Made by a program: the position numbers and the translations under genes. A stretch of 64,000 nucleotides of DNA from Martelella sp. AD-3 (lineage in GTDB: Bacteria > Pseudomonadota > Alphaproteobacteria > Rhizobiales > Rhizobiaceae), in the NCBI RefSeq assembly GCF_001578105.1, contig NZ_CP014275.1, forward strand, positions 4,303,001-4,367,000. The letters run 5' to 3'. The notes under the pieces are model-generated. The model was given only the letters and a program-made list of their open reading frames with translations, was not told the DNA's origin and did not search any database. Below are positions 18,803 to 28,114 of this stretch, in pieces. The first letter of the stretch is position 1, and each line of letters begins with the position of its first letter.

Positions 18803-19633
18803 TTATTTAACCGCGCCGAAGGTGAGCCCGCGCACGAGCTGCTTCTGCGAAAACCAGCCGAGGATGACGATCGGCGCAATCGCCATGGTCGAGGCGGCGG
18901 AAAGCTTGGCGTAGAACAGGCCTTCCGGGCTCGAATAGGAAGCGATGAAGGCCGTCAGCGGCGCCGCCTTGGAGGCCGTCAGGTTGAGGGTCCAAAAGGC
19001 TTCGTTCCAGGCAAGGATGATATTGAGAAGAAGGGTCGAGGCGATGCCCGGCACCGCCATCGGGGTGAGCACATAGATCAGCTCCTTGCCGAGCGTCGCG
19101 CCGTCCATGCGGGCGGCCTCGAGAATTTCGCCGGGGATTTCCTTGAAATAGGTGTAGAGCATCCACACCATGATCGGCAGGTTGATCAGCATCATCACCA
19201 CGATCAGGCCGATGCGCGTGTCGAGCAGGCCGAGATCGCGGAAGATGATGTAGATCGGCACAAGCACGCCGACGGCCGGCAGCATCTTGGTGGAAAGCAT
19301 CCAGAGCAGCACGTCCTTGGTGCGGGGCGTAGGCGAGAACGCCATCGCCCAGGCAGCCGGCACGGAGATCAAAAGCCCGATCACCGTGGAGCCGAGGGAG
19401 ATCGCCACCGAGTTCCAGAAATGGTGGAAATAGCTGGAGCGCGCCTGCACCTCCACATAGTTCTCCAGCGTCCAGCGGAAAAACAAAAACGAGGGTGGCG
19501 AGGAAACAGCCTCGCTTTCCGTCTTGAAGCTCGTCAGCACCGTCCAGAGGATCGGAAAGAAAATGAGGAGTGCTACGACCCACGCAAGAAGCGTGAAGGC
19601 CAGCTTTTTCTGCGTCGTGACCTGGCGTGCCAT
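18803..19633 (-). CDS. smoG: Polyol/sugar ABC transporter permease (second)
   Basis: A 276-residue inner-membrane permease with six predicted transmembrane segments. The EAA loop, which contacts the ATPase, reads [24 protein letters not shown]. It starts at ATG 19633, two bases after the stop of the partner permease, so the two are coupled. A much longer frame open upstream on this strand runs through the partner gene and is not real. MalG-like family. Confidence 0.92.
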   Translation of the reverse strand: MARQVTTQKKLAFTLLAWVVALLIFFPILWTVLTSFKTESEAVSSPPSFLFFRWTLENYVEVQARSSYFHHFWNSVAISLGSTVIGLLISVPAAWAMAFSPTPRTKDVLLWMLSTKMLPAVGVLVPIYIIFRDLGLLDTRIGLIVVMMLINLPIMVWMLYTYFKEIPGEILEAARMDGATLGKELIYVLTPMAVPGIASTLLLNIILAWNEAFWTLNLTASKAAPLTAFIASYSSPEGLFYAKLSAASTMAIAPIVILGWFSQKQLVRGLTFGAVK

Positions 19634-19635
19634 CG

Positions 19636-20508
19636 TCAGTCCTCCAGATTCTTGCCGATCATCCGCACCAGGAAGATCGCAACGATATTGGCGAGAATGA
19701 CGGCGATGATGCCGCCGGCAGAAGCGCCGCCTACGTCGAACTGCAGCAATGCCTGCATGTAGACGAGATAGGTGAGATTGGTGCTCTCCGTTCCCGGGCC
19801 GCCATTGGTGGTGACCAGGATTTCGGCGAAGACCGAAAGCAGGAAGATCGTCTCGATCAAAACGACGACGGTGATGGCGCGGGCCATATGCGGCAGAATG
19901 ATGTAGATCAGCCGGTTCCAGGCGTTCGCCCCGTCCATTTCGGCCGCCTCCTTCTGCTCTTCGGACAGCGACTGAAGCGCGGTCAGAAGAATGAGCGTGG
20001 CGAAGGGCAGCCACTGCCAGGCGACGATCAGGCTGATCGAGGTGAGCGGGATCGATGACAGGAAGTCGATCGGCTGGATGCCGATGAAGCGCGCGAGCGA
20101 GGCGAACAGCCCGTTGACCGGGTTCATCAGCATGTTCTTCCACACGAGCGCCGAAACCGTCGGCATGACGAAGAAGGGAGCGATCACCAGAATGCGGACA
20201 ATGCCCTGGCCGAAAATCGGCTGGTCGAGCAGCAGCGCCAGCGCGATGCCGCCGACAACTGTGGCAAACAGCACGCCCCCGACGAGGATCAGCGTATTGC
20301 CGATCGCCTGGAAGAAGGCCGGATCGGTGAGGAAGAAGCGGTAGTTCATGAAGCCGGCAAAGCTCTCCGTTCCCGGCATCAGCAGATTGTACCGGAGGAA
20401 GGAGAAGTAGACGGTCATCGACAGCGGAACGATCATCCACAAGAGGAGCAGAATGACCGAGGGCGCCATCATCAGCCGCGCCGCGTTTCGGGTATGGGTC
20501 GTCGCCAT
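19636..20508 (-). CDS. smoF: Polyol/sugar ABC transporter permease (first)
   Basis: A 290-residue MalF-type permease with about six membrane segments (VILLLLWMIVPLSMTVYFSF is the first). The EAA loop is EEQKEAAEMDGANAWNRLIYIILPHM. It forms the membrane channel with the next permease for the sugar alcohol delivered by the binding protein. It lies 200 bp after the binding-protein gene; that gap holds two strong hairpins that may separate the expression levels of the two genes. Confidence 0.92.
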   Translation of the reverse strand: MATTHTRNAARLMMAPSVILLLLWMIVPLSMTVYFSFLRYNLLMPGTESFAGFMNYRFFLTDPAFFQAIGNTLILVGGVLFATVVGGIALALLLDQPIFGQGIVRILVIAPFFVMPTVSALVWKNMLMNPVNGLFASLARFIGIQPIDFLSSIPLTSISLIVAWQWLPFATLILLTALQSLSEEQKEAAEMDGANAWNRLIYIILPHMARAITVVVLIETIFLLSVFAEILVTTNGGPGTESTNLTYLVYMQALLQFDVGGASAGGIIAVILANIVAIFLVRMIGKNLED

Positions 20509-20602
20509 TTCGGTTTTCCCCGCTCTGTGAGGCGGGCCGCATATCCGGCCGCGTCACGTCATAATAGTTCCGCAACGGGCTTTGCCCGGCACCGGAAATC
20601 GC

Positions 20603-20695
20603 GAGAGCCGCCGACGGCAAAACGCGCGGCGGCTCTCAAGAACAGTTTGGCAGAAAGGAAAAGGCGGGCGGCCGGACAACGGGTTCCGACCGCCC
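20603..20695 (-). other. Two intercistronic hairpins between smoE and smoF
   Basis: The first is a perfect 11-bp stem, GAGAGCCGCCG at 20603-20613 with CGGCGGCTCTC at 20627-20637 and a 13-nt loop. The second pairs GGGCGG near 20666 with CCGCCC at 20690-20695, extended by an imperfect inner part. Neither is followed by a T-run in the direction of transcription. Such structures after binding-protein genes usually stabilise the upstream mRNA and give excess binding protein over permease; that role is inferred. Confidence 0.6.
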
Positions 20696-20708
20696 TCAGG
20701 AGGAAGCC

Positions 20709-22022
20709 TTACTTCGGGTAACCAGCCTTCATCATCTCACGCGCGGTGAGCTGCTGCGCATTCGAGAGCGCCTGGTCGGCCGTGGTGTTGCCGGCAAGAG
20801 CTGCCGAGAACTGCTGACCAACCGCGGTGCCAATGCCCTGGAATTCCGGGATCGAGACGAACTGCGCGCCGGTATAGGGGATATCCTGAACCGAAGGCTT
20901 CTTGGTGTCGACCGCGTTGATCGATTCCAGCGTCATCTCGGCGAAGGGGGCTGCCTTCTGGTAGTCCGCGTTCTCGTAAAGCGAGGTGCGGGTGCCGGGA
21001 GGGGCCGCGCGCCAGCCGTCCTGTTTCGCAACAAGATCGGTATAGTGCTTGGAGGTTGCCCAGGCGACGAAGGCCTTGGCCGCATCGGCCTTGGTCGTCG
21101 AAGCCGGGATGGCGAGGTTCCACGACCACAGCCAGTTGCCGCGATTGCCGATATCGCCCTTTTCCGGGAAAAGGGCGAAGCCGACCGAATCGGCGACCTT
21201 GGATTCATCCGGATCGGTCACGAAGGAAGCGGCGACCGTGGCATCGATCCACATGCCGCACTTGCCCTGCTGGAACAGCGCCAGATTTTCGTTGAAGCCA
21301 TTGGAAGAAGCGCCGGGCGGACCGTAGTTGTTCATCAGGTCCAGATAATCCGTCAGCGTCGCCTTCCATTCCGGCGTGTCGAACTGGGGTTTCCACTCCA
21401 TGTCGAACCAGCGCGCGCCGTAGGAATTGGACATGGCGCCGAGGAAGGCCATGTTCTCGCCCCAGCCGGCCTTGCCGCGCAGGCAGATGCCGTAAATGCC
21501 GGCATCCTTGTCCGTCATGGCGGCGGCCGCCTTCTTGATGTCGTCCCATTTCGGTTCGGCCGGAATGGTTACGCCGGCCTTTTCAGCCAGATCCGTGCGG
21601 TACATGACCATGGCGCTCTCGCCGTAGAAGGGCACGGCATAAAGCGTATCATCGACCGAAAGGCCGCCGGCGATCGCCGGCAGAAGGTCGCCCGCGTCAT
21701 AATCGGCGGGCAGATCGTTAAGCGCCAGGAGCCAGTCCTGCTTTGCCCAGATCGGAACCTCGTAATTGCCGATGGTCAGCACGTCGTACTGGCCGCCCTT
21801 GGTGGCGATGTCGGTGGTCACCTTCTGGCGCAGCACGTTTTCCTCAAGCGTGACCCACTCAAGTTCGATATCGGGATGCTGCGAGGTGAAATCGTCGGTG
21901 AGCTTCTGCATGCGGATCATGTCGCCGTTGTTGACGGTGGCAATGGTCAGCGTTTCGGCCGAAGCGACGCCGGTGAGCGCCGCAAGCGAGCACGCGCCCA
22001 GAAGTATCGTGTGCAGTCTCAT
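20709..22022 (-). CDS. smoE: Polyol ABC transporter periplasmic substrate-binding protein
   Basis: A 437-residue extracellular solute-binding protein of the MalE-like family. The signal peptide (MRLHTILLGACSLAALTGVASA) has a probable cut after Ala22. The mature part contains the family features YDVLTIGNYEVPIWAKQ, TLYAVPFYGESAMVMYRTDL and CGMWIDATVAASFV. It delivers a sugar alcohol to the permeases. It is the first gene of the operon, preceded by GGGAGGAA and by a promoter region full of related palindromes. Sequence style and neighbours match SmoE/MtlE sorbitol-mannitol binding proteins. Confidence 0.9.
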   Translation of the reverse strand: MRLHTILLGACSLAALTGVASAETLTIATVNNGDMIRMQKLTDDFTSQHPDIELEWVTLEENVLRQKVTTDIATKGGQYDVLTIGNYEVPIWAKQDWLLALNDLPADYDAGDLLPAIAGGLSVDDTLYAVPFYGESAMVMYRTDLAEKAGVTIPAEPKWDDIKKAAAAMTDKDAGIYGICLRGKAGWGENMAFLGAMSNSYGARWFDMEWKPQFDTPEWKATLTDYLDLMNNYGPPGASSNGFNENLALFQQGKCGMWIDATVAASFVTDPDESKVADSVGFALFPEKGDIGNRGNWLWSWNLAIPASTTKADAAKAFVAWATSKHYTDLVAKQDGWRAAPPGTRTSLYENADYQKAAPFAEMTLESINAVDTKKPSVQDIPYTGAQFVSIPEFQGIGTAVGQQFSAALAGNTTADQALSNAQQLTAREMMKAGYPK

Positions 22023-22042
22023 ACTCGTTCCTCCCTCAGAAT

Positions 22043-22130
22043 TGAGCAATAGCTTACGATGTGGGCAATTACCCATCATTCATTGCTAAGTGTCAAGTGG
22101 GCGAATGCTCATACTTTGGGCGAATGCAAC
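22043..22130. promoter_or_regulatory. Array of palindromic operators upstream of the polyol operon
   Basis: Four related 14-mers fit the pattern TGRGCRAT-N2-CYCA to varying degree: TGAGCAATAGCTTA (22043), TGGGCAATTACCCA (22062), TGGGCGAATGCTCA (22098) and TGGGCGAATGCAAC (22117). A weaker reverse copy sits at 22076. The first pair and the last pair are each 19 bp apart. They lie between the SorC-type regulator gene and the transporter operon, the expected place for its binding sites. Assignment to that regulator is inference. Confidence 0.6.
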
Positions 22131-22230
22131 ATCCTCCTGTTTTTCAAGAAGAAATTCTCAGCATGATCACAGCGCCACAACAGTGAACTGCTGCAGCGAT
22201 CGCGATCAGAGTCGACAGATGTCGGAAAAG

Positions 22231-23187
22231 TCAGTCCTGCAGCAGCAGATAACGCGCCGCGTCCTCGTCGGTGATCAGGGCATTGATCAGGCGGCCTCTC
22301 AGCGCGCCGCGGATGGCGCGGTGCTTGGGCTTGCCGCGGGCCATGCCGAAGATGATCGTATCCTCGGTCGAGGGCAGGGGGATGCTGGCGACGCGCTGGT
22401 TGATCGGGTGATCGAGCAGCCTCCCGTCATCATTGAAAAGCCAGCCGCAGATCTCGCCCGCCGCGCCAACGGCCACCAGTTCCTCCATCTCGCCTGCGGT
22501 AAGAAAGCCGTCCAAGAGCAGAGGACCCTTCGGGCCGAGCTCGCCGATGCCGACGAAGGTGACATCGGCCTTGCCGCCAAGCTCCAGCGTCGGCTTCACC
22601 AGCGGCTGGGCGTGGAACAGGGCGCGTTCCTCCGGCGTCGACACCAGAACCGGCAGCGGCATCGGAAAATGCCGCGCCTGGATGGCGTCGGCCATCAGAA
22701 AGATGACGTTGTAATAGGCGGCCGAGCCATCGGGGCTGATGTTGCCGGTGAGGGAGACGATACGGTGTTGCGGGCAGGCCATCGGCGGCAATTGCTCCAC
22801 CGCCGAGCGCAGCGTGCGCCCCGTGCCCATGGCGAGCACGGTCGGCTCGTTTCGCTTCAGCCAACGCTCGATCTCGGCCGCGCCTTCCTCGGCTATGCCG
22901 GTCGGCGCCGTATCACTGTTCGGATCGCTCGGCACGACCTGCACCTGCTTCAGCCCGTAACGCTCCTGAAGCGCCGCCGAGAGCGCCATGCATTCGGCGA
23001 TGGGGTGGTCGAGGCGCACCTTGATCAGCCGTTCGGACATGGCAAGCGAGACGAGGCGCTGCGCGCTCTGGCGCGAAATTCCCATGGCGGCGGCGATCTC
23101 GTCCTGCGTGCGACCCGCCACATAATAGAGCCAGCCGGCCCGAGCCGCCTCGTCAAGCCGCGATGCGCTGCCGGATTTTTTCGCCAT
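22231..23187 (-). CDS. SorC/DeoR-type sugar-binding transcriptional regulator
   Basis: A 318-residue regulator. Residues about 8-60 (EAARAGWLYYVAGRTQDEIA, then AMGISRQSAQRLVSLAMSE) form the winged helix-turn-helix typical of the SorC family, and the rest is the phosphosugar-isomerase-like effector domain (VLAMGTGRTLRSAVEQLPP, then SLTGNISPDGSAAYYNVIFLMAD). Members sense sugar phosphates or free polyols. ATG 23187 is chosen as the start of the conserved region; earlier in-frame starts exist without good support. It is transcribed in the same direction as, and 208 bp upstream of, the transporter operon it probably controls. Confidence 0.88.
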   Translation of the reverse strand: MAKKSGSASRLDEAARAGWLYYVAGRTQDEIAAAMGISRQSAQRLVSLAMSERLIKVRLDHPIAECMALSAALQERYGLKQVQVVPSDPNSDTAPTGIAEEGAAEIERWLKRNEPTVLAMGTGRTLRSAVEQLPPMACPQHRIVSLTGNISPDGSAAYYNVIFLMADAIQARHFPMPLPVLVSTPEERALFHAQPLVKPTLELGGKADVTFVGIGELGPKGPLLLDGFLTAGEMEELVAVGAAGEICGWLFNDDGRLLDHPINQRVASIPLPSTEDTIIFGMARGKPKHRAIRGALRGRLINALITDEDAARYLLLQD

Positions 23188-23361
23188 TTTCTCGCTTACC
23201 CCGCCTGGTTGACCCCTCGTCAATATCGCGCGCCAGAATAGCCATGTCATGGCCGCCCTGCCAAGCGGCCCCGTCAAAAGCCGCTAAAATCGATTTGACG
23301 CCTCGTTCCGATCGTTGCACGATCCCGTCCATTCGAGGAGCATCCCAAGAGCGAGGAAAAA

Positions 23362-24252
23362 ATGACGAAACGCATCGTTTTCACCGGCGGCAGCGGCAAG
23401 GCTGGCCGCGACGTGATCCCCTATCTTCTCGACAGGGGACATGACGTCCTCAATCTCGATCTGGTCGCGCTCGATCATCCGGACGTCACGACGCTGATCA
23501 CGGATCTGACCGACAGCGGCCAGGTGTTCAATGCCATGTCCATGCATTTCGGCATGGACCGCTATGAGAACGGCAAACTGCCGGAAGCACCCGACGCAGT
23601 CGTCCACTTCGCTGCCATTCCGCGCGTGATGATCACGCCCGACAACGTCACCTACCAGACCAATGTGATCTCGACCTACAACGTAATCGAGGCGGCGATG
23701 AAGCTCGGCGTGCGCAAGGTCATCATTGCCTCCAGCGAGACCACCTACGGCGTCTGCTTTGCCGAGGGCGACCGGGACTTTCACGCCTTTCCGCTGGAAG
23801 AGGATTACGATGTCGATCCCCTCGACAGCTACGGGCTCTCCAAGGTCTGCAACGAGAAGACGGCGCGCGCCTTCGCGCTGCGCTTCGGCGCCGATATCTA
23901 TGCGCTCCGGATCGGCAATGTCATCTCGCCGGACGATTATGCCAAGTTCCCGGCCTTCCTCGCCGATCCGCCCTCACGCAAGCGCAATGCCTGGAGCTAT
24001 ATCGATGCGCGCGACCTCGGGCAGATCGTCGATCTCTGCCTCGAGAAGGACGGTCTCGGCTTCGAAGTCTTCAACGCCACCAATGACACGATCACGGCCA
24101 ACGAGAAGACGGTCGACTTCCTGAAGAAATACGCACCGAACACGCCGATCACCCGGGAGATGGGCGATTACGAAGCGCCGCTTTCCAACCGCAAGATCCG
24201 CGAGGTTCTGGGGTTTGAGGAACAGCACGACTGGCGCAAATATGTGAAGTGA
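23362..24252 (+). CDS. NAD-dependent epimerase/dehydratase (extended SDR)
   Basis: A 296-residue extended short-chain dehydrogenase. The nucleotide-binding motif is TGGSGKAG near residue 8, the active site is YGLSK (Tyr-x-x-x-Lys) with an upstream Ser in IIASSETTYG, and ISPDDY and NAWSYIDARDLG are typical of sugar-nucleotide or sugar-acid SDRs. The long insertion after the third strand (MSMHFGMDRYENGKLPEAP) is unusual. It is oriented away from the SorC-type regulator, so the two share a divergent promoter region, and may act on a product of the same sugar. Substrate unknown. Confidence 0.8.
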   Translation: MTKRIVFTGGSGKAGRDVIPYLLDRGHDVLNLDLVALDHPDVTTLITDLTDSGQVFNAMSMHFGMDRYENGKLPEAPDAVVHFAAIPRVMITPDNVTYQTNVISTYNVIEAAMKLGVRKVIIASSETTYGVCFAEGDRDFHAFPLEEDYDVDPLDSYGLSKVCNEKTARAFALRFGADIYALRIGNVISPDDYAKFPAFLADPPSRKRNAWSYIDARDLGQIVDLCLEKDGLGFEVFNATNDTITANEKTVDFLKKYAPNTPITREMGDYEAPLSNRKIREVLGFEEQHDWRKYVK

Positions 24253-24275
24253 AGACAGGGGGCGTTGCCCCACCA

Positions 24276-24411
24276 ATCTCTCCCCTTGAGGGAGAGATGC
24301 CCCGAAAGGGGCAGAGAGGGGTGAACCCCTTCAACGAACGCGGCCTATGCGGCTCATGCCCTTTACCCCCCTCTGTCGCTTTCGCGACATCTCCCCCTCA
24401 AGGGGGGAGAT
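24276..24411. repeat. Palindromic intergenic repeat, copy R3 (reverse orientation)
   Basis: A 136-bp copy of the element at 214-346. The order of inner hairpins is swapped: GCCCC-GAAA-GGGGC first and GTCGC-TTTC-GCGAC second. This copy is therefore inverted relative to R1 and R2. It lies between the SDR stop and the end of dnaQ and fills most of that gap. Confidence 0.9.
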
Positions 24412-24472
24412 CGGTGGGCGGAAGATCGGCCAGCACCTGATTTCGGCAACAGCCTAACCAGACAGCCGCTCC

Positions 24473-25186
24473 TCACGTCCCCGAAACGCTGTGCCACAGC
24501 GCCTTGTCGCCGATCTCGGCGAGCATTTTCGCGTGCGCCTCGGCCTCTTCCGCGTGAACGCGCGAGGGGAGCGGGCGGGGGCGGACGAGGGGCGGCAGCT
24601 TGCGCAAATTGCCGTCGCTGTCATATTCATCCGCCGAGCCCGCATTGACCAGGCGAAAGGCCGCCTGACGCCCGCCAGACATCTCGATATAGACCTCTGC
24701 CAGCAATTCCGCATCGAGAAGCGCGCCGTGCTTGGTGCGGTGGGCATTGTCGATCGAATAGCGCTTGCAGAGAGCGTCGAGGCTGTTGGGACCCATCGGG
24801 TGCTTGCGGCGCGCAAGCGCCAGCGTGTCGACCACCATCTCCTGGTCGATCGGCGGTTTGCCGAGCCGGCCGAGTTCGGCGTTGATGAAGCCCATGTCGA
24901 AGGCGGCATTATGGGCGATCCAGCGGGCGCCGTCAAAAAAGGCCAGGAGATCGTCGACCACATCGGCAAAGACCGGCTTGTCCTTCAGGAACTCGTCCGA
25001 AATGCCGTGCACCTGAAGTGCTTCCGGATGCACGGTCTTGCCGTCCGGATTGACATAGACATGGAAGGTCTTTCCGGTCGGGAAATGGTCGATCAGCTCG
25101 ACGCCGCCGATCTCGATCAGCCGGTCGTCATTCTTGTCCATGCCCGTTGTTTCGGTATCGAAAATGATATCGCGCGTGACCTTCAT
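24473..25186 (-). CDS. dnaQ: DNA polymerase III epsilon subunit (3'-5' proofreading exonuclease)
   Basis: A 237-residue DEDDh exonuclease. ExoI is IIFDTETTGMD (Asp10, Glu12), ExoII lies in WIAHNAAFDMGF, and ExoIII is AHRTKHGALLDAELLAEVY with the His and Asp. The length is normal for the alphaproteobacterial epsilon subunit. ATG 25186 is preferred to the GTG one codon earlier. It is the last of five leftward genes leading away from the predicted origin and follows coaE by nine bases. Confidence 0.95.
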   Translation of the reverse strand: MKVTRDIIFDTETTGMDKNDDRLIEIGGVELIDHFPTGKTFHVYVNPDGKTVHPEALQVHGISDEFLKDKPVFADVVDDLLAFFDGARWIAHNAAFDMGFINAELGRLGKPPIDQEMVVDTLALARRKHPMGPNSLDALCKRYSIDNAHRTKHGALLDAELLAEVYIEMSGGRQAAFRLVNAGSADEYDSDGNLRKLPPLVRPRPLPSRVHAEEAEAHAKMLAEIGDKALWHSVSGT

Positions 25187-25195
25187 CACCGCTCC

Positions 25196-25807
25196 TTAGT
25201 CTTTCTGCGCCGCGTCGTCCGCCGCCTTGTTCTTCAGCTCGGCAATGATGTGACCGACCGCCGCCCGCGCCTCGTCAATGCCGTGCCCCGTGTCGACAAT
25301 ATAGTCGGCCCGCGCGCGTTTTTCGCCATCGCCAAGCTGGCGTTTCAGCACTGTTTCGAACTTTTCCACTGTCATATCCGGCCGCGCCAGCACGCGTTCG
25401 CGCTGGATCGCGGGATCGCAGGTGACGACGAGCACGTAATCGACGGCGCGCTCGGCCCCGGTCTCGAACAGGAGGGGGATGTCAAGCACGGCGATCGGTG
25501 CTTCGTCGGCGCGCGCCTTTTCCAGGAAGCGGTCGCGCTCCTCGCGCACCAGCGGGTGGACGATCGCCTCCAGCTTCTCGAAATTTTCCGGCTTGCCCGC
25601 AAGCGCCCTGCTGAGGCGCGCGCGATCGATTACGCCATTTTCGACAACGCCCGGAAAGGCGGCCTCGACCGGGGCCACGGCCCGGCCGCGATAAAGCGCA
25701 TGCACCACCTCGTCGGCATTTTGTACCGGTATGCCGGCCTCGGTGAAAAAGCCCGCCGTGGTGGACTTTCCCATGCCGATCGATCCGGTGAGGCCGAGAA
25801 TGATCAT
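25196..25807 (-). CDS. coaE: Dephospho-CoA kinase
   Basis: A 203-residue P-loop kinase that phosphorylates dephospho-CoA in the last step of CoA synthesis. [12 protein letters not shown] (residues 5-16) is the Walker A. DADE-like [24 protein letters not shown] and the arginine-rich lid segment follow. The ATG overlaps the aroE stop (ATGA), so translation is coupled. Another CoA gene, coaBC, is at the right end of the window but is unlinked. Confidence 0.95.
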   Translation of the reverse strand: MIILGLTGSIGMGKSTTAGFFTEAGIPVQNADEVVHALYRGRAVAPVEAAFPGVVENGVIDRARLSRALAGKPENFEKLEAIVHPLVREERDRFLEKARADEAPIAVLDIPLLFETGAERAVDYVLVVTCDPAIQRERVLARPDMTVEKFETVLKRQLGDGEKRARADYIVDTGHGIDEARAAVGHIIAELKNKAADDAAQKD

Positions 25808-26664
25808 CCGTTCGCCTCAAGATCGGCGATGATTTCATTTCTTAACGCGTCATCGACCTCGGGCTTCCTGCCGAACCATTTTTCAAAACCCGGCACGGCC
25901 TGATGTAAAAGCATGCCGAGGCCGTCCGCCGTCCTCAACCCATGCGCCTTCGCCTGTTTCAGGATCGGCGTTTCGAGCGGCACATAGACGATATCGGCTA
26001 CAATGGCGTTTTCGGAGAGGAGGCCGAAGTCAAAGTCCGGCACGGCGCCGCCCTTCATGCCGAGCGACGTGGTGTTGACGAAAAGGCCGGCACCTTTCAT
26101 TACGTCGGCAAGCCGGTCCATGTCATGCGCATCGACGCGGTCGCCAAGCCGCGCGGCCAGTTCGGAGGCCCGCGCCAGCGTGCGGTTGATGATGTGGATG
26201 TGGGAAATGCCGCGTTGTTTCAGCGCCATGACGATCGAACGCGCGCTGCCGCCGGCGCCCAGCACTACGGCCTTTTCCGCATAATCCCAGCCGGGATGCG
26301 CCGCGTCGAGATTGCCGGTAAAGCCGAGGCCGTCCGTATTGGCGGCATGAACGCGTCCGTTTTCGACCCACAACGTGTTGGCAGCGCCCAGAAGCGTGGC
26401 ATTTTCATCGGCCTCGTCGGCAAGCTCGAAAGCGGCCATCTTGTGGGGGATGGTGACATTGCAGCCGACGAAACCGGCTTCGCCGGAGCGCAGACGATCG
26501 ATGAAGCCCGCGATTTCCCCCGGGGCCACGTCTTCGCGCACATAATCCCCGGAAATCCCGTATTTCCTCAGCCAATAGCCGTGAACCAGCGGCGAGCGGG
26601 ACTGGGAAACGGGATGGCCGATGACGCAGGCCCGCCGCAGATGGGTTTCACGTGAATCAGTCAT
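25804..26664 (-). CDS. aroE: Shikimate dehydrogenase
   Basis: A 286-residue NADP enzyme that reduces 3-dehydroshikimate in the aromatic pathway. [17 protein letters not shown] binds shikimate, GCNVTIPHK contains the catalytic lysine, [15 protein letters not shown] is the NADP loop, and NTTSLGMKG is a conserved C-terminal segment. The start at 26664 is within the maf 3' end (8-bp overlap). Codons 4-8 (SRETH) lie over a near-match to parS at 26644. Confidence 0.95.
   Translation of the reverse strand: MTDSRETHLRRACVIGHPVSQSRSPLVHGYWLRKYGISGDYVREDVAPGEIAGFIDRLRSGEAGFVGCNVTIPHKMAAFELADEADENATLLGAANTLWVENGRVHAANTDGLGFTGNLDAAHPGWDYAEKAVVLGAGGSARSIVMALKQRGISHIHIINRTLARASELAARLGDRVDAHDMDRLADVMKGAGLFVNTTSLGMKGGAVPDFDFGLLSENAIVADIVYVPLETPILKQAKAHGLRTADGLGMLLHQAVPGFEKWFGRKPEVDDALRNEIIADLEANG
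26644..26659. other. Degenerate parS-like site inside aroE
   Basis: On the minus strand it reads TGATTCACGTGAAACC, matching 14 of 16 positions of parS (TGTTTCACGTGAAACA). It lies in the first codons of aroE, 1.5 kb from the predicted oriC and about 9 kb from parA. Binding by ParB is plausible but weaker than at the perfect site. Confidence 0.5.
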
Positions 26665-27262
26665 GCAATGCTCCGAGTTTGCGCAGGGCCGCCAGCAACT
26701 GAAGCATCGGCATGCCCAATATCGTGAAGAAATCGCCGTCGATCCGCTCGAACAGTCGCACGCCCGGGCCTTCCAGCTGGTAAACGCCCGAGGAAAACAG
26801 CACTTCGTCGGAAAGGCGCGCCAGATAGCGGTCGATCTCCGCCTCGTCGAGCGGGCGCATGTGCAAGGCCGCCGTCTCGCAGGCCTCGAACAGGATCTCG
26901 CCGTCACGGGCAATCGCGAAGGCGCTCATCAGGTAATGCGTCTTGCCGGAGAGACGCTTCAGGTGCTCGCGCGCTTCCTCCCGGTTTTCCGGCTTGGAAT
27001 AGGGACGACCCTCGAACGCCATCACCTGATCACCGCCGATGACGAAAGCGCCTCGCGCGCGGCCCGCGACGTCGAGCGCCTTTGCCCGCGACAAAAGGCC
27101 GGCGAGAAATTCCGGCGTCGCGCCGGTCTTCAGAAAGGGTGCTTCCGTTGACCGTTCATCCACATGCGGGCGCATGCTGGAAAAGGCAATCCCCGCGTTG
27201 GCGAGCAGCGCCCGCCTTGAAGGACTGGTGGAGGCCAGGATGATCGCTTCATTCTTCGGCAT
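26657..27262 (-). CDS. maf: Maf-family nucleotide pyrophosphatase
   Basis: A 201-residue Maf/HAM1-like protein. IILASTSPSRRALLANAG is the N-terminal phosphate-binding signature and VIGGDQVMAFEGRPYSKP the catalytic segment. The family hydrolyses dTTP/UTP or modified nucleotides. It overlaps aroE and follows ppsR by 30 bp, in the conserved alphaproteobacterial order ppsR-maf-aroE-coaE-dnaQ. Confidence 0.93.
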   Translation of the reverse strand: MPKNEAIILASTSPSRRALLANAGIAFSSMRPHVDERSTEAPFLKTGATPEFLAGLLSRAKALDVAGRARGAFVIGGDQVMAFEGRPYSKPENREEAREHLKRLSGKTHYLMSAFAIARDGEILFEACETAALHMRPLDEAEIDRYLARLSDEVLFSSGVYQLEGPGVRLFERIDGDFFTILGMPMLQLLAALRKLGALHD

Positions 27263-27292
27263 CGGCGCTTTCCTCTCGCAGCTCCGGCGTGA

Positions 27293-28114
27293 CTATTTCA
27301 GCTCGTATTTCAGGGCAAGAATGGCCGCCGCCGTCTCCTCGATCGAGCGGCGCGAGACATCGATGATCGGCCAGTTGTTCTGGGCGGCGAGGCTGCGGGC
27401 ATATTTCAGCTCCTCGGCAATCACCGCGCGATCGGTATATTCGCTCTTGCCCTCGTCCGCGCCGCTGCCGAACTCGCGGAACTCGCGCACCTGGGATATC
27501 CGTCCCGGCGAGGCGATCAGGCAGACGATCTGCGGCCTCTTCGCGCGGTAGAGACTTTCGGGCAGTTTCATTCCCGGCACGATCGGAATATTGGCCGCCT
27601 TCACGCCGCGATTGGCGAGATAGACGCTCGTCGGCGTCTTCGACGTGCGGGAGATGCCGAGAATGACCACATCGGCCTCGTCATAGGTCTCCGGCATCTG
27701 CCCGTCATCGTGATCCATGGCGTAGTTCAGCGCTTCGATCCGGGCGAAATAGTCCTCGTCCAGGCTGTGCTGGGCGCCGGAGCGCCTCCGCGAAGCCGTG
27801 CCGAGATAGGACTGGAACACCCTGGCGACCGGATCGAGAACGTTGACGCAGGGCACATTCATGTCCCGGCACATTTCTTCCAGAAGCGCGCCGAGTTCTT
27901 CATTGACCACCGTATAGAGAACGATGCCCGGCGCCTCGTCGATTGCCCTGAGCACGGCGAGCACCTGCTTGCGGCTGCGCACCAGCGGATAGACATGTTC
28001 GATCGGCTCATAGCCGCCGAACTGGGCGGAGACTGCGCGGCCGGTGGAGATCAGCGTCTCGCCCGTCGAATCGGAGATCAGATGGAGGTGAAAGAAGTTT
28101 TTGCGGTTTTCCAC
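27293..28114 (-). CDS. ppsR: Pyruvate, phosphate dikinase regulatory protein (DUF299)
   Basis: A 273-residue bifunctional kinase/pyrophosphorylase that switches pyruvate phosphate dikinase or PEP synthase off and on. It opens with [16 protein letters not shown], the family's N-terminal signature. [21 protein letters not shown] holds the P-loop-like segment. The frame is open far upstream, but GTG 28114 is the best start: GAAGGA lies six bases before it and the product then begins [12 protein letters not shown] as in rhizobial relatives. Its homologue (RP001 in Rickettsia) flanks the chromosome origin opposite hemE. Confidence 0.93.
   Translation of the reverse strand: MENRKNFFHLHLISDSTGETLISTGRAVSAQFGGYEPIEHVYPLVRSRKQVLAVLRAIDEAPGIVLYTVVNEELGALLEEMCRDMNVPCVNVLDPVARVFQSYLGTASRRRSGAQHSLDEDYFARIEALNYAMDHDDGQMPETYDEADVVILGISRTSKTPTSVYLANRGVKAANIPIVPGMKLPESLYRAKRPQIVCLIASPGRISQVREFREFGSGADEGKSEYTDRAVIAEELKYARSLAAQNNWPIIDVSRRSIEETAAAILALKYELK

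Noticed and set aside
18803..20620. A 605-codon frame that would fuse the second polyol permease to upstream sequence
   Set aside because: The upstream part overlaps the first permease in another frame and has no membrane pattern. The real start is ATG 19633, two bases after the first permease gene ends.
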